A stretch of 64,000 nucleotides of DNA from Casuarina equisetifolia (taxonomy: Eukaryota; Streptophyta; Magnoliopsida; Fagales; Casuarinaceae): the NCBI GenBank assembly GCA_028551475.1, contig CM052360.1:11768501-11832500 (forward strand), read 5' to 3'. Under the pieces are notes generated by a model. The model worked only from the letters and a program-made list of their open reading frames with translations. It was not told the DNA's origin and did not search any database. Made by a program: the position numbers and the translations under genes. Each line of letters begins with the position of its first letter. Positions within the stretch are counted from its first letter, which is position 1. This document shows, one piece after another, positions 32,632 through 44,700 of the stretch.

Positions 32632-34883
32632 TAATACGATAGTTTTGGTTATCATTTTGAATTGCTGAAGAAAACATTATTAAGAGGGGAGGGTGCTGAA
32701 TATTTTGTTCAATACTCAGGACAATAGTATGTACAGGTTCCTTAGTTCTTTATACTTCAATTCTTTTGTTTTTCATTCTCAAATTCTTATGTAAAGCGTA
32801 GAGCTTTTTGTTTAAAGATCTAAGACCGACTGACTAGCTTGTTACAAAGCGATTATATGAACAATTGGAGCTTGGGATTTTGGGTATAGACCGTTGACTT
32901 GTCATTTTAAATTTTAAAGCATTATAAAGCAAAAATGAGAGAAATTTGCACAAAATAATATGACTTTGAGAAAGGACAAATAATGAGTAAACGCCGTTTT
33001 CTGGTTGTAGAAGCAACAATCCTCTAAAATAAGATAGTAAGGTTTTCCCCAGATGGTGAAACCCTAGCTTTGCAATATTCGAGACCCAAGCCACGCTTTC
33101 ACTCAAATATCCCCAAGCTGCAACATGATATCGTTTATGCTTCTGGTTAAAGATGCATCATGAAACCCTGCTGTTCAATTCTTTGTAACAAAAGATTCAT
33201 TTTTTGTTCATTATGTTGCCCAAATAAGCACGCGTAAGGTGTTCCATCGTCCTTTTTAATAGATTTTCCTGCACAAATAACATTGTTTCAACGTTATTTT
33301 CTTTTGGGCCAAATTATAGCCAAATACTGGTTTACTTGTTTCATAAATAATGAAAATCTCAGTACTAATTTTCATCAGCAAGATATCTTGTCAACAAATT
33401 GAACCATTTTTGTTGTAGAAAGGCAACACACTAAACATTTTTCTTTGCAACTTTAGTACAACACAACACGTACTTCTCTTAGTAAAGTTAAGCATTTATT
33501 TCTGTATCTTTGATCCAACACAACAAACATTTTTCTTTACGACTTTAAGCAATTATCTTTGCAACTTTGACATCATCAAAATAAAAAAAAAAAAATTGAT
33601 TCAACAGTAAGCTCCTTCCCCATTAATGAAGTGAACCAATTGGTTAGATTTATTGTGTTTGTTCATCATTCCAACACGGCATCAAGATAGTGAGGTAGAG
33701 TAGTGAAAGTCTAAATCTTGGATAAAATCGAAATCACTTGCAAGTGAAGGCGTAACCTCGCACGGAGGAAGAACGCATCGTTGATTGGGCCAAGAGGCGT
33801 GGGTGGTCTCGCTCCTCGAACGACTAGATTTGCCACCAAAGAGCCTACAGTCAAATTGCACAACTAGCCGAGGAGCTAGCACGAACCACTTCTGGCCTAC
33901 AAAGAGAAAGCAATCTCCACTCAAGGAAAGAAGTAAGCATGGGCCTCCAAGGAAGGCAAAATTTCATAAACTAGGCCGAAATAGATCTAGTAAAGCCAGT
34001 TCAAACCCAATTATTCGTAAAAATCAGCTTTTAAGTCCAAAATTACAAAAATGGATTTAAACCGGAATTTCCAAAAAGGCTCTCAAGCCCAAGTTTCTAG
34101 AATGGACCTTGTGCTGGCTGAAACACTTATTCAAGAATTTCAATACTAGTTAAACTACACTTCAAGATGTATGTTTGGCAACCACAAGAAAGTGGTTTAA
34201 CCTCTCTTAAAATGGTTTGCTCACTTTTAAGAATTCCTTTTAAAGCACACAGGGGAGGGGGTGAGGTTTCGAACCCCCACTTTAAAAGGTTTTCGAAAGT
34301 GGTATAACGACCCAAAAATATGTTTTTGGATGGTTTGCCCATTTAGGGGAACGGTTTGACTGCCTCTGAAATACAGGGTTGGTCTGGACTAAATCTACCA
34401 TTCCAAGTAACTCGACCATATCCTCCAAGGGGTTGGCGTAGGCTGACCCGTCCGATCAGCTCTACCTTTTCCTTTCCTTTTTTTTTTTAATTGGAATATC
34501 TCAATTGCGGGGATTATAAGTCAACTTGAGGTCCGATTAGGCTTTTGAAGTCAATTTAATGCCAGCAATGGATGCAGATGTCTATTATACCAAAACGATA
34601 GAAGGTCAAGTATCAAAAGAGTAATTTAGAGGATTAAATGCAAACCGAGCGTCAACTGAAGCCCGCTTGAGGTTTAAAAGCTACAGTACCTTCAGCTACA
34701 ATAGTATGTCATTTTAGATACAACTGTTATCTGTTTTCTTAACCGAGAAGTTTATGTTTCACTGTGGGCATCTGTACTGGAGTTGATTCTCAATTTATGA
34801 TTTAATGGATATATGGAACTTTGGCGTATTGGATGGAGCTAGGTCTGAGAAAGATTAACGTTATTTTGATGTTGGACGCCTAG
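32632..34883. other. 3' flank of GT61 copy 5, then spacer without recognised gene
   Basis: 32640-33000 matches the flank of copy 2 (6000-6330: TTGGGTATAGAC, TTGACTTGTCATTTTAA, GCACAAAATAATATGACTTTGA). Beyond 33000 I recognise no protein, and repeats are limited to an A-run at 33581-33594 and a T-run near 34480. Confidence 0.4.
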
Positions 34884-35317
34884 GCAGTCTCCAAGAGAAT
34901 CCACTATGGTAAATTTCTTGCAGAGACACAGTTTCTCTCTTCGCCTGCTGTGTATAAGGCAGCCATTAGAGAACAAGTAAACTCCTGCACAGATGTGTTC
35001 TGTTACCCTTATGATTGGTTTACTAATGCAAGCTCCTTACAATTGATTTTCCCTAACTATCATCTATTTTCTTTTGCTGGGAAAATGGTGGCCTTCGAGG
35101 ACAGGGCTCGACTCTTGGAAGTGGTGACAAATGAAACAGAGGAAGCTTCAATGAAGAAGAGGGTAGAGACAAAAGGCTGAAATATTCGGGCAAGAGACAA
35201 AAGGTTGATACCGCATACAAAATCAAGCCAAGTTTAGTTGCCAATCTGTTTGGAGATTGGATCATGCCTCTAACAAAGCAAGTTCAAGTTGAATACTTAC
35301 TGAGAATATCGGGTTAA
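34884..35317 (+). pseudogene. chorismate mutase 3' gene fragment
   Basis: 34884-34976 encodes 31 codons beginning AVSKRIHYGKFLAETQF and ending AAIREQ at a GT donor, a very good match to the C-terminal region of plant chorismate mutase. After a 123-base intron-like gap, 35100 onward reads DRARLLEVVTNETEEASMKK. An extra A at about 35175 shifts the frame (AEIFGQETKG continues in the next frame), and a second shift restores YKIKPSLVANLFGDWIMPLT to TAA 35317. The usual loop between GQE and the YKIKPS motif is shortened, and no upstream exons (regulatory domain, earlier helices) are present. The intact enzyme converts chorismate to prephenate for Phe/Tyr synthesis; this piece cannot. Confidence 0.85.
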
Positions 35318-35422
35318 CCCAAAGTATAAACGGTTTCTTGTTTCTTACTTCGTCTTTCTACATAGGGAGAACTGAATTGAGCAACATAATATTTACTAAT
35401 ATCAACCTGATCAGTAGAATGG

Positions 35423-35593
35423 AACAGATCAACTTTTTGTTTCAACAAGTTCGAAGGCTGGATATAGCGAAGTGGTGGATGTTCCTGAAAGTGCAGAGAT
35501 CATGTCCATCAACAGTTATGCCATTAGGGACAATGCGGAACAGATGGTGTGGCAGAGGCTTAATTACTTTTGGTTTCTTAAAAGGCACTAGAA
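35423..35593 (+). other. unidentified open stretch next to the chorismate mutase fragment
   Basis: A frame with no early ATG reads SKAGYSEVVDVPESAEIMS then INSYAIRDNAEQMVWQRLNY and FWFLKRH up to TAG 35591-35593, ending at the target site of the LTR element. It reads like real protein sequence, but I do not recognise the family. It may be an exon of the gene that the retrotransposon hit, or an unrelated relic. Confidence 0.25.
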
Positions 35594-38500
35594 GAGTGCA
35601 GCGGTCCTGATTTTCATCGAGAAACTTCAAGTGGTTTAGGCTCATTATTGGAACAATTTTGGGATTTCAAAAGAGGGAAATCCAACCTCCTTCATCAATT
35701 CAAGAACAAAGATTTCGTTCGAGGGAAACCTAACCTCCACGATAACAAGACTTCTACAAAACTGAACTCCCTCCAACTAAGATATGGTTTCCCTTTTTAA
35801 AGACCTCTCAACGACTTCCATTAACCGCTCACTGATTACAACAGAATTAAGGCAACAGAATTAACAATAATGGACCAGTATATGACTCATAACGACGTCG
35901 TTATATGCAGTTGAGCCAGTAGACTGCTGCATACCTCCCCCCTTAAAAATAACCTTGTCCTCAAGGTTAATCTCAAGGAAGTACTCCACACGGACTTCTT
36001 ACTGGCCGCTGAGACTCAACTCCTTCTTATCTGATCCATATACGATGGCAGCTGCAGTTGTTCCTTGGTAATTCTAGTAACATTCACTCCTGCAATAGTA
36101 CTTGCATCCTTGGTTGTCTGCCTCTGGACCTCATTAAAGTACGCAGGACTTGGAAAATGCCGCCTCAATTTTCATTTGCAAATTAGCGAGCAACTCCTTC
36201 TTACTAGTTTCTCACACCCCAGCTTAAGTTCTTGTCTTATAGCTCTGCCCCTTTTTCACTATACAGTTGTTCATCATATATGGACTGGGTGATCAACTTC
36301 TGAATGCAACTAAAATTTGCTCAAATGTGGAATAATCCTTAGCACAAAAACCGATCACAGTAGTAAGAATGGCCAAGAAGACCCATAAATCAGCTTTTGG
36401 CATCTCGAGTGAACCAAAGATTGCAACCCATCCAACTAGAACAAAGCCGAGGAATTTGACCATGTCCACTGGAGTTAGTCCTCGGGTTTTCTTTTGGGGA
36501 AGAAATATTTCAATATCAATTCGAATCAAAACATACGCTAAAATGTCAGAATTCCCCACTAAACCACTATAGGCATTCCTCTCAACATTTTCTGAAGCCT
36601 TGCAGTAAGGGTTGTTCAAAGAATATGTATGTTTATTAAGAAAAAAATTTGTCGTAGCACTTTCAACAACTAATTCACCAAAAGCAAAAAAACTCAAGAT
36701 AATCAATAGAACAAGCATGATAAACTTGGCGGAAGCATGCTCTTTCCAAAAAATACAGATACTTTCTTTATCAGATATACCAGAATCAGAATATCCAACC
36801 TTAACCTTTTGGTGGCCATTGTGGTTCCTTATGATATGTTCTCTGTACCAATCAATTAATATGAATTCCCTGATCACTGATCCTATTCCTCTCAAGTTCT
36901 TCACAATTTCAAATAAAGCCTTCACCCGTAGCATTTCACCAGAACATGGTCTTCCTAATTCCCCACCATTAACAAGTCCTGCCTCTTCCTGCAAAAGTTC
37001 AATGACAAGAATGTCAATTGCATTTGAAGCCATAGAAATGACGTAGGTGCCAAATGAATCACCCCCAGTTTAGTAACTACACAGAGGGTGTGCAAAACAT
37101 CTTTTCCATTAGCAACAACCTCAATACTTGGAGGAACAATCCGTCTTTTCTTTCTAAGCTCACTAGTTAATAACTCTAATTTCATTTCTTTAGTTTTGTT
37201 TGAGCCCGTGTCATCATGCTCTACAACCTTTTTAAGCACTTCATTGACATCTTTACAATAAGGAGTAGAATGCAATTCAATGTAGTGCTTCTTGGAATTA
37301 TACACTCTGCAGATATCGTTAGACCCACAGCCATTTCGAGGGTTAAGATCAAGATCAAGAAGATCTATAGGAATTGAAATAAGACAATCTTCAATTCCTA
37401 AAAACTGATCTCCTCCAACTACCTCGCAAACACAAACCACAAGTTTTTGCAGATACTTTTTCTGCAATGCACTATATACACCTTTTTCCATCCAATCAAT
37501 CAACTTGTGAGACTCTGTATACTGGGGCATTATCTTTTTGATTTTCATCTGTAAAGTAGTAACAAATTTATCAGTGAAGTACTTCTCCAGAAATAAGCCT
37601 CTGATAGAGCTAATACTAAATGTAGCAATGCAGAACCAACTCTTCGTCAGAAGAAGCAACTCCTGCTCAATTACTTCCGTGTCCTTCTCTCTCCGTGCAA
37701 CCACCAAGGTTTCAACACTTCCATATAAAATTGGATAATCAAAGCTAGAAAGAAGGCACAATACAGAGGATTTTCTTTGAAAATTGGAATGGGCGTTGAG
37801 TGAACAAAATTTGCTCATGAGAATGTAAGGCAATTGGCTCCATTCTGGTGGCCGGCCGAAGTGAGTAAAAATAGACCTGGTGAATGGAACGTCAGAAAAG
37901 TTGAATGGCGATTCTCTCTCTAGCCAATCAATGCTTGTTCGTGGTAGCCGACTTTTCCTATGTGATAGATTTTGCCGTAAATGAATCCAGATCTGGTTCA
38001 TATCATCGGATTTGCCGATCTGGTCCATCTTTTTTGCATTCTCCTCATCATTAGAGCCGAGCATCATTTGTGGCCATTCGTCGCCGGATTCAGTAAGATC
38101 TCCATCAGAATGAGCCACCTCAATGATTATTTCAGATTTATTTAAATTGGAGCTATGATTTTCAATTTGCAAGATACTAACCAGATGTTGATCGGCAGTG
38201 GTTGACTCGTCATTTTCCCCAATCTCTTGGTCATCAGACTGAAGTTGGTCGGAAATAGACAGAATCCTTTTGGCTTGCAATTCGTCAATTTCTTTCTTGC
38301 GAAGAGCTTCACGCAAGTCATTCAATCCAGCCATTATAATGCTGTAAAAGACCTTCAAATCTTCTTTGATATCAGCCAAGCCCTCTCTCACTGGATCCAT
38401 TCCGCAGGACGAACCTGGCTCCAGATACCACTTGCAGCGGTCCTGATTTTCATCGAGAAACTTCAAGTGGTTTAGGCTCATTATTGGAACAATTTTAGGA

Positions 38501-38772
38501 TTTCAAAAGAGGGAAATCCAACCTCCTTCATCAATTCAAGAACAAAGGTTTCGTTCGAGGGAAACCTAACCTCCACGATAACAAGACTTCTACAAAACTG
38601 AACTCCCTCCAACTAAGATATGGTTTCCCTTTTTAAAGACCTCTCAACGACTTCCATTAACCGCTCACTGATTACAACAGAATTAAGGCAACAGAATTAA
38701 CAATAATGGACCAGTATATGACTCATAACGACGTCGTTATATGCAGTTGAGCCAGCGGACTGCTGCAAAGAG
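35592..38772 (-). mobile_element. compact non-autonomous LTR retrotransposon carrying a captured-gene-like ORF
   Basis: LTRs 35597-35931 and 38433-38767 are each 335 bp, begin TGCAGC and end GCTGCA. They differ at only 4 positions by eye. The flanking direct repeat is AAGAG (35592-35596 and 38768-38772). On the - strand the 5' LTR is followed by AG and then TGGTATCTGGAGCCAGG (38430-38414), closely matching the initiator-Met tRNA primer site. A polypurine tract AAGGGGGGAGG (35943-35933) precedes the 3' LTR. The 2.5-kb interior has no gag, protease, integrase, RT or RNase H. It is almost filled by one unrelated open frame, listed separately. Movement would need enzymes from another element; its small LTR divergence indicates a recent insertion. 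Confidence 0.93.
36293..38400 (-). pseudogene. captured-gene-like ORF inside the LTR element (one frameshift)
   Basis: On the - strand a frame opens at ATG 38400 (an upstream in-frame ATG at 38481 lies inside the LTR) and runs to about 37055. There one base appears missing, and the frame continues one register over to the stop at 36293, about 700 codons in all. The N-terminus is charged and helical (MDPVREGLADIKEDLKVFYS, LREALRKKEIDELQ), then acidic. The middle has IDWLERESPFNFSD and GIEDCLISIPIDLLDLDLN. The C-terminus has three hydrophobic segments: FIMLVLLIILSFFAFGELVV, KFLGFVLVGWVAIFGSL and LWVFLAILTTVIGFCA. I recognise no family. It is neither gag, pol nor a known env. The absence of introns fits capture through an RNA intermediate. 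The single shift near 37055 could be a mutation or a sequencing error in a T run. Confidence 0.7.
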
Positions 38773-38774
38773 TA

Positions 38775-41700
38775 TGTTGCTCATTGTATGAATCCATGTA
38801 ATGTGGATTTATATCAATGATGCATAGACTAATATTCTTTACCCTAGCCCATGGCAGTCGCATCTCCTCTCCATCACTCACTCTACTAGACTAGAGTATA
38901 CTCTGCTTTGTGAGAAAGGGTCGAGATCATTCACTATTTAGCCAAAACTAGAAATGGAATGTACTGATTCACGTCTTTGTCATAAGATTATGCACTAGTT
39001 GATGAGAAGTCATGAAGATCATAGTCGATATCCATTCAAGCTATGAAGATATACTTAGATTCTTATATGACAAGCTATCATTAAAGACCTAAATGTCTCT
39101 TTTGGGATAATTTTTTTCCATCTATATTGAAGTCTCTTGCAAGGAAAGTCAAGTAAATGGTAGGCACTGTTATGGAGATTTTTCAAATTTAAAGATGAAG
39201 ACTCTAGCCAATTTGAGTAGGTTAGGAAGCTTCTAGGCAATTTGAATAAGCTTAAGAAGATTCTGACTGATTTGATTAAGTTGACATTTTTGGATTGAGT
39301 TTATTAGAGGAGTGGAAAAGGGAAATTAAGATTTATGGTACAATGGGTATGAAGAAAATCTCTTGTGGAAATATTCCTATTTAACAAAGGAAAGAAAGCA
39401 AAAGAAGGTAGCAACCTGAAAGACAAAAGCAGTGATTTATGAAGTTCTCGAGTTACTGCATCATGTTGATCAAAGCTGCTACCCTACCGAGCATTTCTTA
39501 ACCTTACTGCTCTGATTGATGTTTCTATAGAATGTTATTTTAACTTGTTTAGCTTTCATATTTATAACAAGTATATTCTATTATTGTATTCATTCACCAT
39601 TGAGATTTTTGGTGGGATTGATTTGAATCTCTTGGAGAAGATATTATTGTAAGAGTTGTGAACTCTTACAAAGGTTGCAAAGAATAGTGGAAGTGGCCTT
39701 TTAACCACATTAGTTAAAAGGTAATAGGGGACGTAGGCAGTTGTTTGTTATAGATAAACCTTCTAAAAATCCTTTTGTCTCTATCTTGCTTGGTTATTTG
39801 ATTGTTTGTTTTATTGTACTATATCTTGTGAAAATTTCATAGTTTTAAATAGCAAATCAATTCATTCCTCCCCCCTCCCTTTCTTTCTTGATTGCTAGAG
39901 AGGCTAAAATCCTACAAAGCCAATGATCACAACAGCGTTTCGATTGGTTGGAGAACTGGCCGGCCAAATGCGGAACAGGTTGAGTTGGCTGAATCAAGTT
40001 GACTTGGCTAAACCGTTTGAATTAGCTATATTAACCAGTATCCACTTTTACTAATGCATGATGGTGCTTTTTCACCCTTTTTTTATGTCAAAAGTTCCTA
40101 TATTTTGTGCTTGATTATATTCATTGGTTGATGAATTTTTATACTTAATGATTATATGCTACATTACAACATTTTAATTAAATATTTGTTTCATGGGCTT
40201 GTCTATGCTTTGAAATTATTTAAGTTCATTTTAGGCCATATTAGTTTAGCATACAATTAAGCAATACTTATAGTGTTGCTTAGGTGTAACTTAGAGATTA
40301 GTGCCCTAGTCTTTTTAATTGAGTTGCACATTTGATTGTGAGTAGCGTATATTGTATTCACAACATAGGCTAATCTCGTGGCTTGATTGTTGGTGGTGGT
40401 TGGATTGAGTTGTGACTACCATAGTGGCATAACTTAGTTAGGCTATAGGATTTAGCTTATGTGTTTAGGGATTGCTCCAAGTACGTGAGGGTCTTGTGAT
40501 TTGGTTAGATTGTAACTACCACAGGGCACAGTTTGATTGGGTTATAGGATTTCGTTCTTGTACCATGGACCTATTTAATCTTAGTGTGTAGTTATACTCC
40601 TACATGAGGTGACTATGTATTAGGCTTTGGATGTTGCATAGTTAGCTTACCTAGGTTTGGGCTAATCTTAGCCGTCCATACACCTACAAGTTGTGGATTT
40701 GTAAGGATTGGTTCTTCATTGTGTTGGCAGTTGTGTGGAGAGTTTTCTAAATAACAAGTCATGTTTATTGCCCACAAGTGTCTATATGATAATGCTTATG
40801 AGACTTTTTTTTTTATCTGTTCATAGTGTGCTCCTATCTTACAAAACAACCATTTTCATAGTTAACTACATAATCATTATAGAAGTCTTGATTGGTACAA
40901 CTTTCAAGAAATGGTTGTCTAATGTCTGTTTTGCTCTACAAATTTTCAATATGAATTCAACCCTAATAGTTGCTAAACCAGATGGCCTCACTGCAAACAA
41001 CTTAGAGCAATACAAGGAAAAATGTGAAACTTGGAAAAGGAAGAATGAACTTTGTTTACTAACTATTTAGAAGACCATAGTTAAGCATCTTCAATTTGAT
41101 TTGCCTAAAGATATTACTACAAAGGATTATCTTGTAGTAGTGGAGATGCAATATATGGTTCCCTCTAATGCTCAGGTTGGGGAGCTTCTACAAGAACTTT
41201 TTGATATGAGGTATGATGGTTCTATGCCAATTAGAGATTACATTATCAAGGTGAATGAGTTTAAGACTTTGCTAAAGAACATAGACATAATCCTCCTTGA
41301 TGTAGTTGTTATTCATAAGGTGTTGAACAATCTTCCTATAGAGTATGGTATCCTTAATTATGGGAAATGGAGTAATAATGATCTATTGTCACAAGTGATG
41401 GTTAAGGAAAACACTTGAAGGCTAATATGGCTCGTATAGCCTTAATGACTTAAATAGCCAGTTCAAGTAGAAACAGTAGATCTAGGCCTCAAAATAATAA
41501 AGGGTCTAGGAGGGGTTGTTCAGTTGGTAGGTCTTCCACTCCTTGAGGCAATGTTGTTGGACCAAGTAGGCCTTAACCAATAATATGGGTTAAGCTTGAT
41601 GACACAGTTTGTTTCTACTGTAGGCTAAAGAGGCATAAGAAGCTTGATTGTCCTAAGCTTAAGAAGGGCAAGGGCAAGGGCAAGTGCCCAATTGAAGGTA

Positions 41701-44700
41701 ATCGCTCTTTGGTTTATGTTAGTGAGTTTTATATGATAGGATCACCCATTAGTACTTAGTGGTTGAATAGTGCAGCCACTAACCGTTTAGCTTTCAATAT
41801 TCAAGAGTTTATAAATAAGAGGAGACCCATTGATGATGAGAAGTACTTGTTTATAAGAAACAACACGAAGGTTGATGTGGAGTTCGTTGGAGATTTCATC
41901 TTATTTTTGGACACTAGTTTTAGGATGATTTTGTGTAATACCTTTTATGTATTGTCTTTTAGATACAACCTAGTTTTAGTTTTAGTTTTGGACAAACTAG
42001 GTTATGCTTTTGAACTTAAGAACTTCATTATAAATGTATGTTATGAATTGAACTGTATTGGAAGTTGTACTATACACAATGGTTTATATAAGCTTTATTT
42101 ATCCCCATATGAAATTCATGTTTATACAAATGTTGCATACAATATTCCTAAAAGGGTGATGTTAAAAGACTGATCATATACCTTGTGGCATAAGAGGCTT
42201 TGCCATATTTCTAGATAAAAGTTTTAGAGGTTAACTACAATAGGAATCTTGCATACTCTTGATAATGATTTTAATACTTGTGTGGATTATTGTAGGGGCA
42301 AATTGAATAAGATAAAGAAGAAAATTGCAGTTCACAGTTTTAAGTTGTTGGGAGTAATTCATATTGATACTAGTGGCTCTTACACTAATAACATTACAAG
42401 GTGATGTATACTTTATCACTTTTATTGATGACTTTTCACATTTTGGATACGTATACTTGATTAAGAAAAAGTCAAAGTCATTAGAAATGTTTAAAGTGTT
42501 TAAGATAAAAGTTGGAAAAAAGTTGGGTAAAAGCATAAAAATTGTGAGATCTGATTGAGGTGGAGAATACTATAGGAGACATGGTGATACAAGACAACAA
42601 AAGGGCCCATTCGCTTAGTTTCTACAAGATTTAGGAATAATGGGTCAATTCACTATGCTTGGTAGCCCAAAATAGAATGGGGTCGCTGAAAGACGTAACA
42701 AAATACTAATGGAAATGCTCAAATGTATGATGAGTGGCAGTAACTTGCCTAAGTTTTTATACGGTGAGGCCTAAAAGACTTCTACGTACATTCTTAATTG
42801 TGTGCCTACTAAAACAATTCAACTAACTTCATTTGAATTATTTAAGGGATGTAAACCTAACTTGAACCACATTAGAGTTTAAGGATGCCTAATTCAAGTT
42901 AGATTGTTACAACCCAAGTTTGAAAAAGTTGGATTCTAAGATCAATAGATGTTATTTTGTGTCCTATCTAGAGTACTCCAAGGGATATCATTTCTATAAT
43001 CCTTATCGAGGTCTTAGAATTGTGGATTGACAAATGGCTAAATTTTTAGAACTTAATATAGTTGAGAAAGCTGAATGTTCATATAGTGTGGGTGTAGATA
43101 TTGATCCACTTGTTTCATTAAGTATGCAGCTTGTTGGACTAGTTCAGCTTATGGGAATGTGCAAGAACATGCCATTGATGATGTTCCAATTACAGAACCA
43201 CATGGTCATGATCATACCATAGTTGCTCCATTAGTTAGGAAGTTAACTAGAGAAAAAAGGTAAGCTATCTACTTTGATTATGTTGTATACTTGGTGAACA
43301 TGATTATGATATTAAAATTATAGAAGATTTAATAACTTATTCATAAGCCACTTATACTCTGTAATTATAATTTTGGTTGGATGTCATGAAAGATGATATA
43401 TATAATGAGGTGTGGAATCTAGTTAAGCGACTTGAAGGATATAAGCCAGTTGGCTACAAATGGGTATTTAAGACCAAGAAAGATTTTGCTAGAAAGAAAG
43501 ACAGATTCAAGGCAAGATTGGTCATTAAATGATTCATACAATGAGATGGAGTTGATTATGATGAGACTTTCTAGTAAGTATCCTCTAAAGATTCTTTTAG
43601 AATTATCACAACATTGGTAGCTCATTTTGATATGGAACTACATAAGATGGATATTAGAACTACCTTTCTGAATGGAGTCCTTGATAAAGAAGTGTATATG
43701 GAAGAGCTTGAAGGTTTTGTGAAAAGTGATGTTAGACAGTTTGTTAGCAAACTAAATAAATCAATTTATGGCCTTAAGTAAGCCTTCAGACAATGGTATT
43801 TGAAGTTTGATAGTTTTATCACTTTGTGTAGTTTTATTGAAAACTTGATGAATCATTGTATATATACCAAGTTCAGTGGGAGTACCCTAATTTTATTAAT
43901 TCTTTATTTTAAAGACATCTTATTGGCATATAAGGATGGGATTACTTTAGGAGACCAAGACATTATTGTCTGCTTAATTTAATATAAAAGACCTTGGTGA
44001 AGCTTTTTTCATTCTTAGAATTGAAATTCAAAGAGATCATTCATGTTAGCTATTGAATCTTTCTCAAAAGGCATATATTGATTGGGTATTGACACAATTT
44101 ACTATGCAAGATTGCAAGCCTGGAAGTGCAATGGTTCTTAAAAGTGACAAGTTATCTAAACTTCAATGCCCTTAGAGTGAAGTTAGCTATGAAGAAAATA
44201 TCATATGCATTCGCAGTTGATAGTTTTATGTATAAGTTTGCATTAGACCTAATATTGCCTTTGATACTAGACTTCTCGGCAAGTTTCAATTTAACCATGG
44301 TCATAATCATTGGGTTGACTTATAGGCATGTTAATGACTTGAGTCTTGTTAGATATTTAGACACAGTTTTTTTAGGTGATAAGGATAATCTAAACCCCAC
44401 TTTTGGTTGTGTATTTACAATGGCAAATGGAGTATTATCATGGAAAAATGGTATCACGCTTCCACCATGCATGCTGAATTTATATCTTGTTATGATGTAG
44501 TTATTCATGTAAGGTTTTATAACTAACTAAGTAGGGGGAGTTGAATTGCTTATTTCAATTTCTTTACTAATTTTGTGTTCAATCACTTTTCATGCAATTC
44601 TAAGAGAGTATTCTAGCATATCAAGATCACATAAACATATAGTCAAACAGAGAAAGGAAGAAACATAAGTCTATACAGTGGTTGGGCCCTTTTCACCTAC

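Noticed and set aside
34264-34277. B box-like GGTTCGAAACC on the - strand as another SINE
   Set aside because: No A box lies at a suitable distance upstream, so it is probably chance.
36369-37046. Open frames on the + strand inside the captured-gene element
   Set aside because: They are antisense to the long - strand ORF with membrane segments, are shorter, and have no recognisable domain.
36293-38400. Captured ORF as a DUF247 protein or a retroviral envelope
   Set aside because: Membrane segments are at the C-terminus as in those groups, but I see no diagnostic motif of either, no signal peptide and no cleavage or fusion-type region. It is left unidentified.
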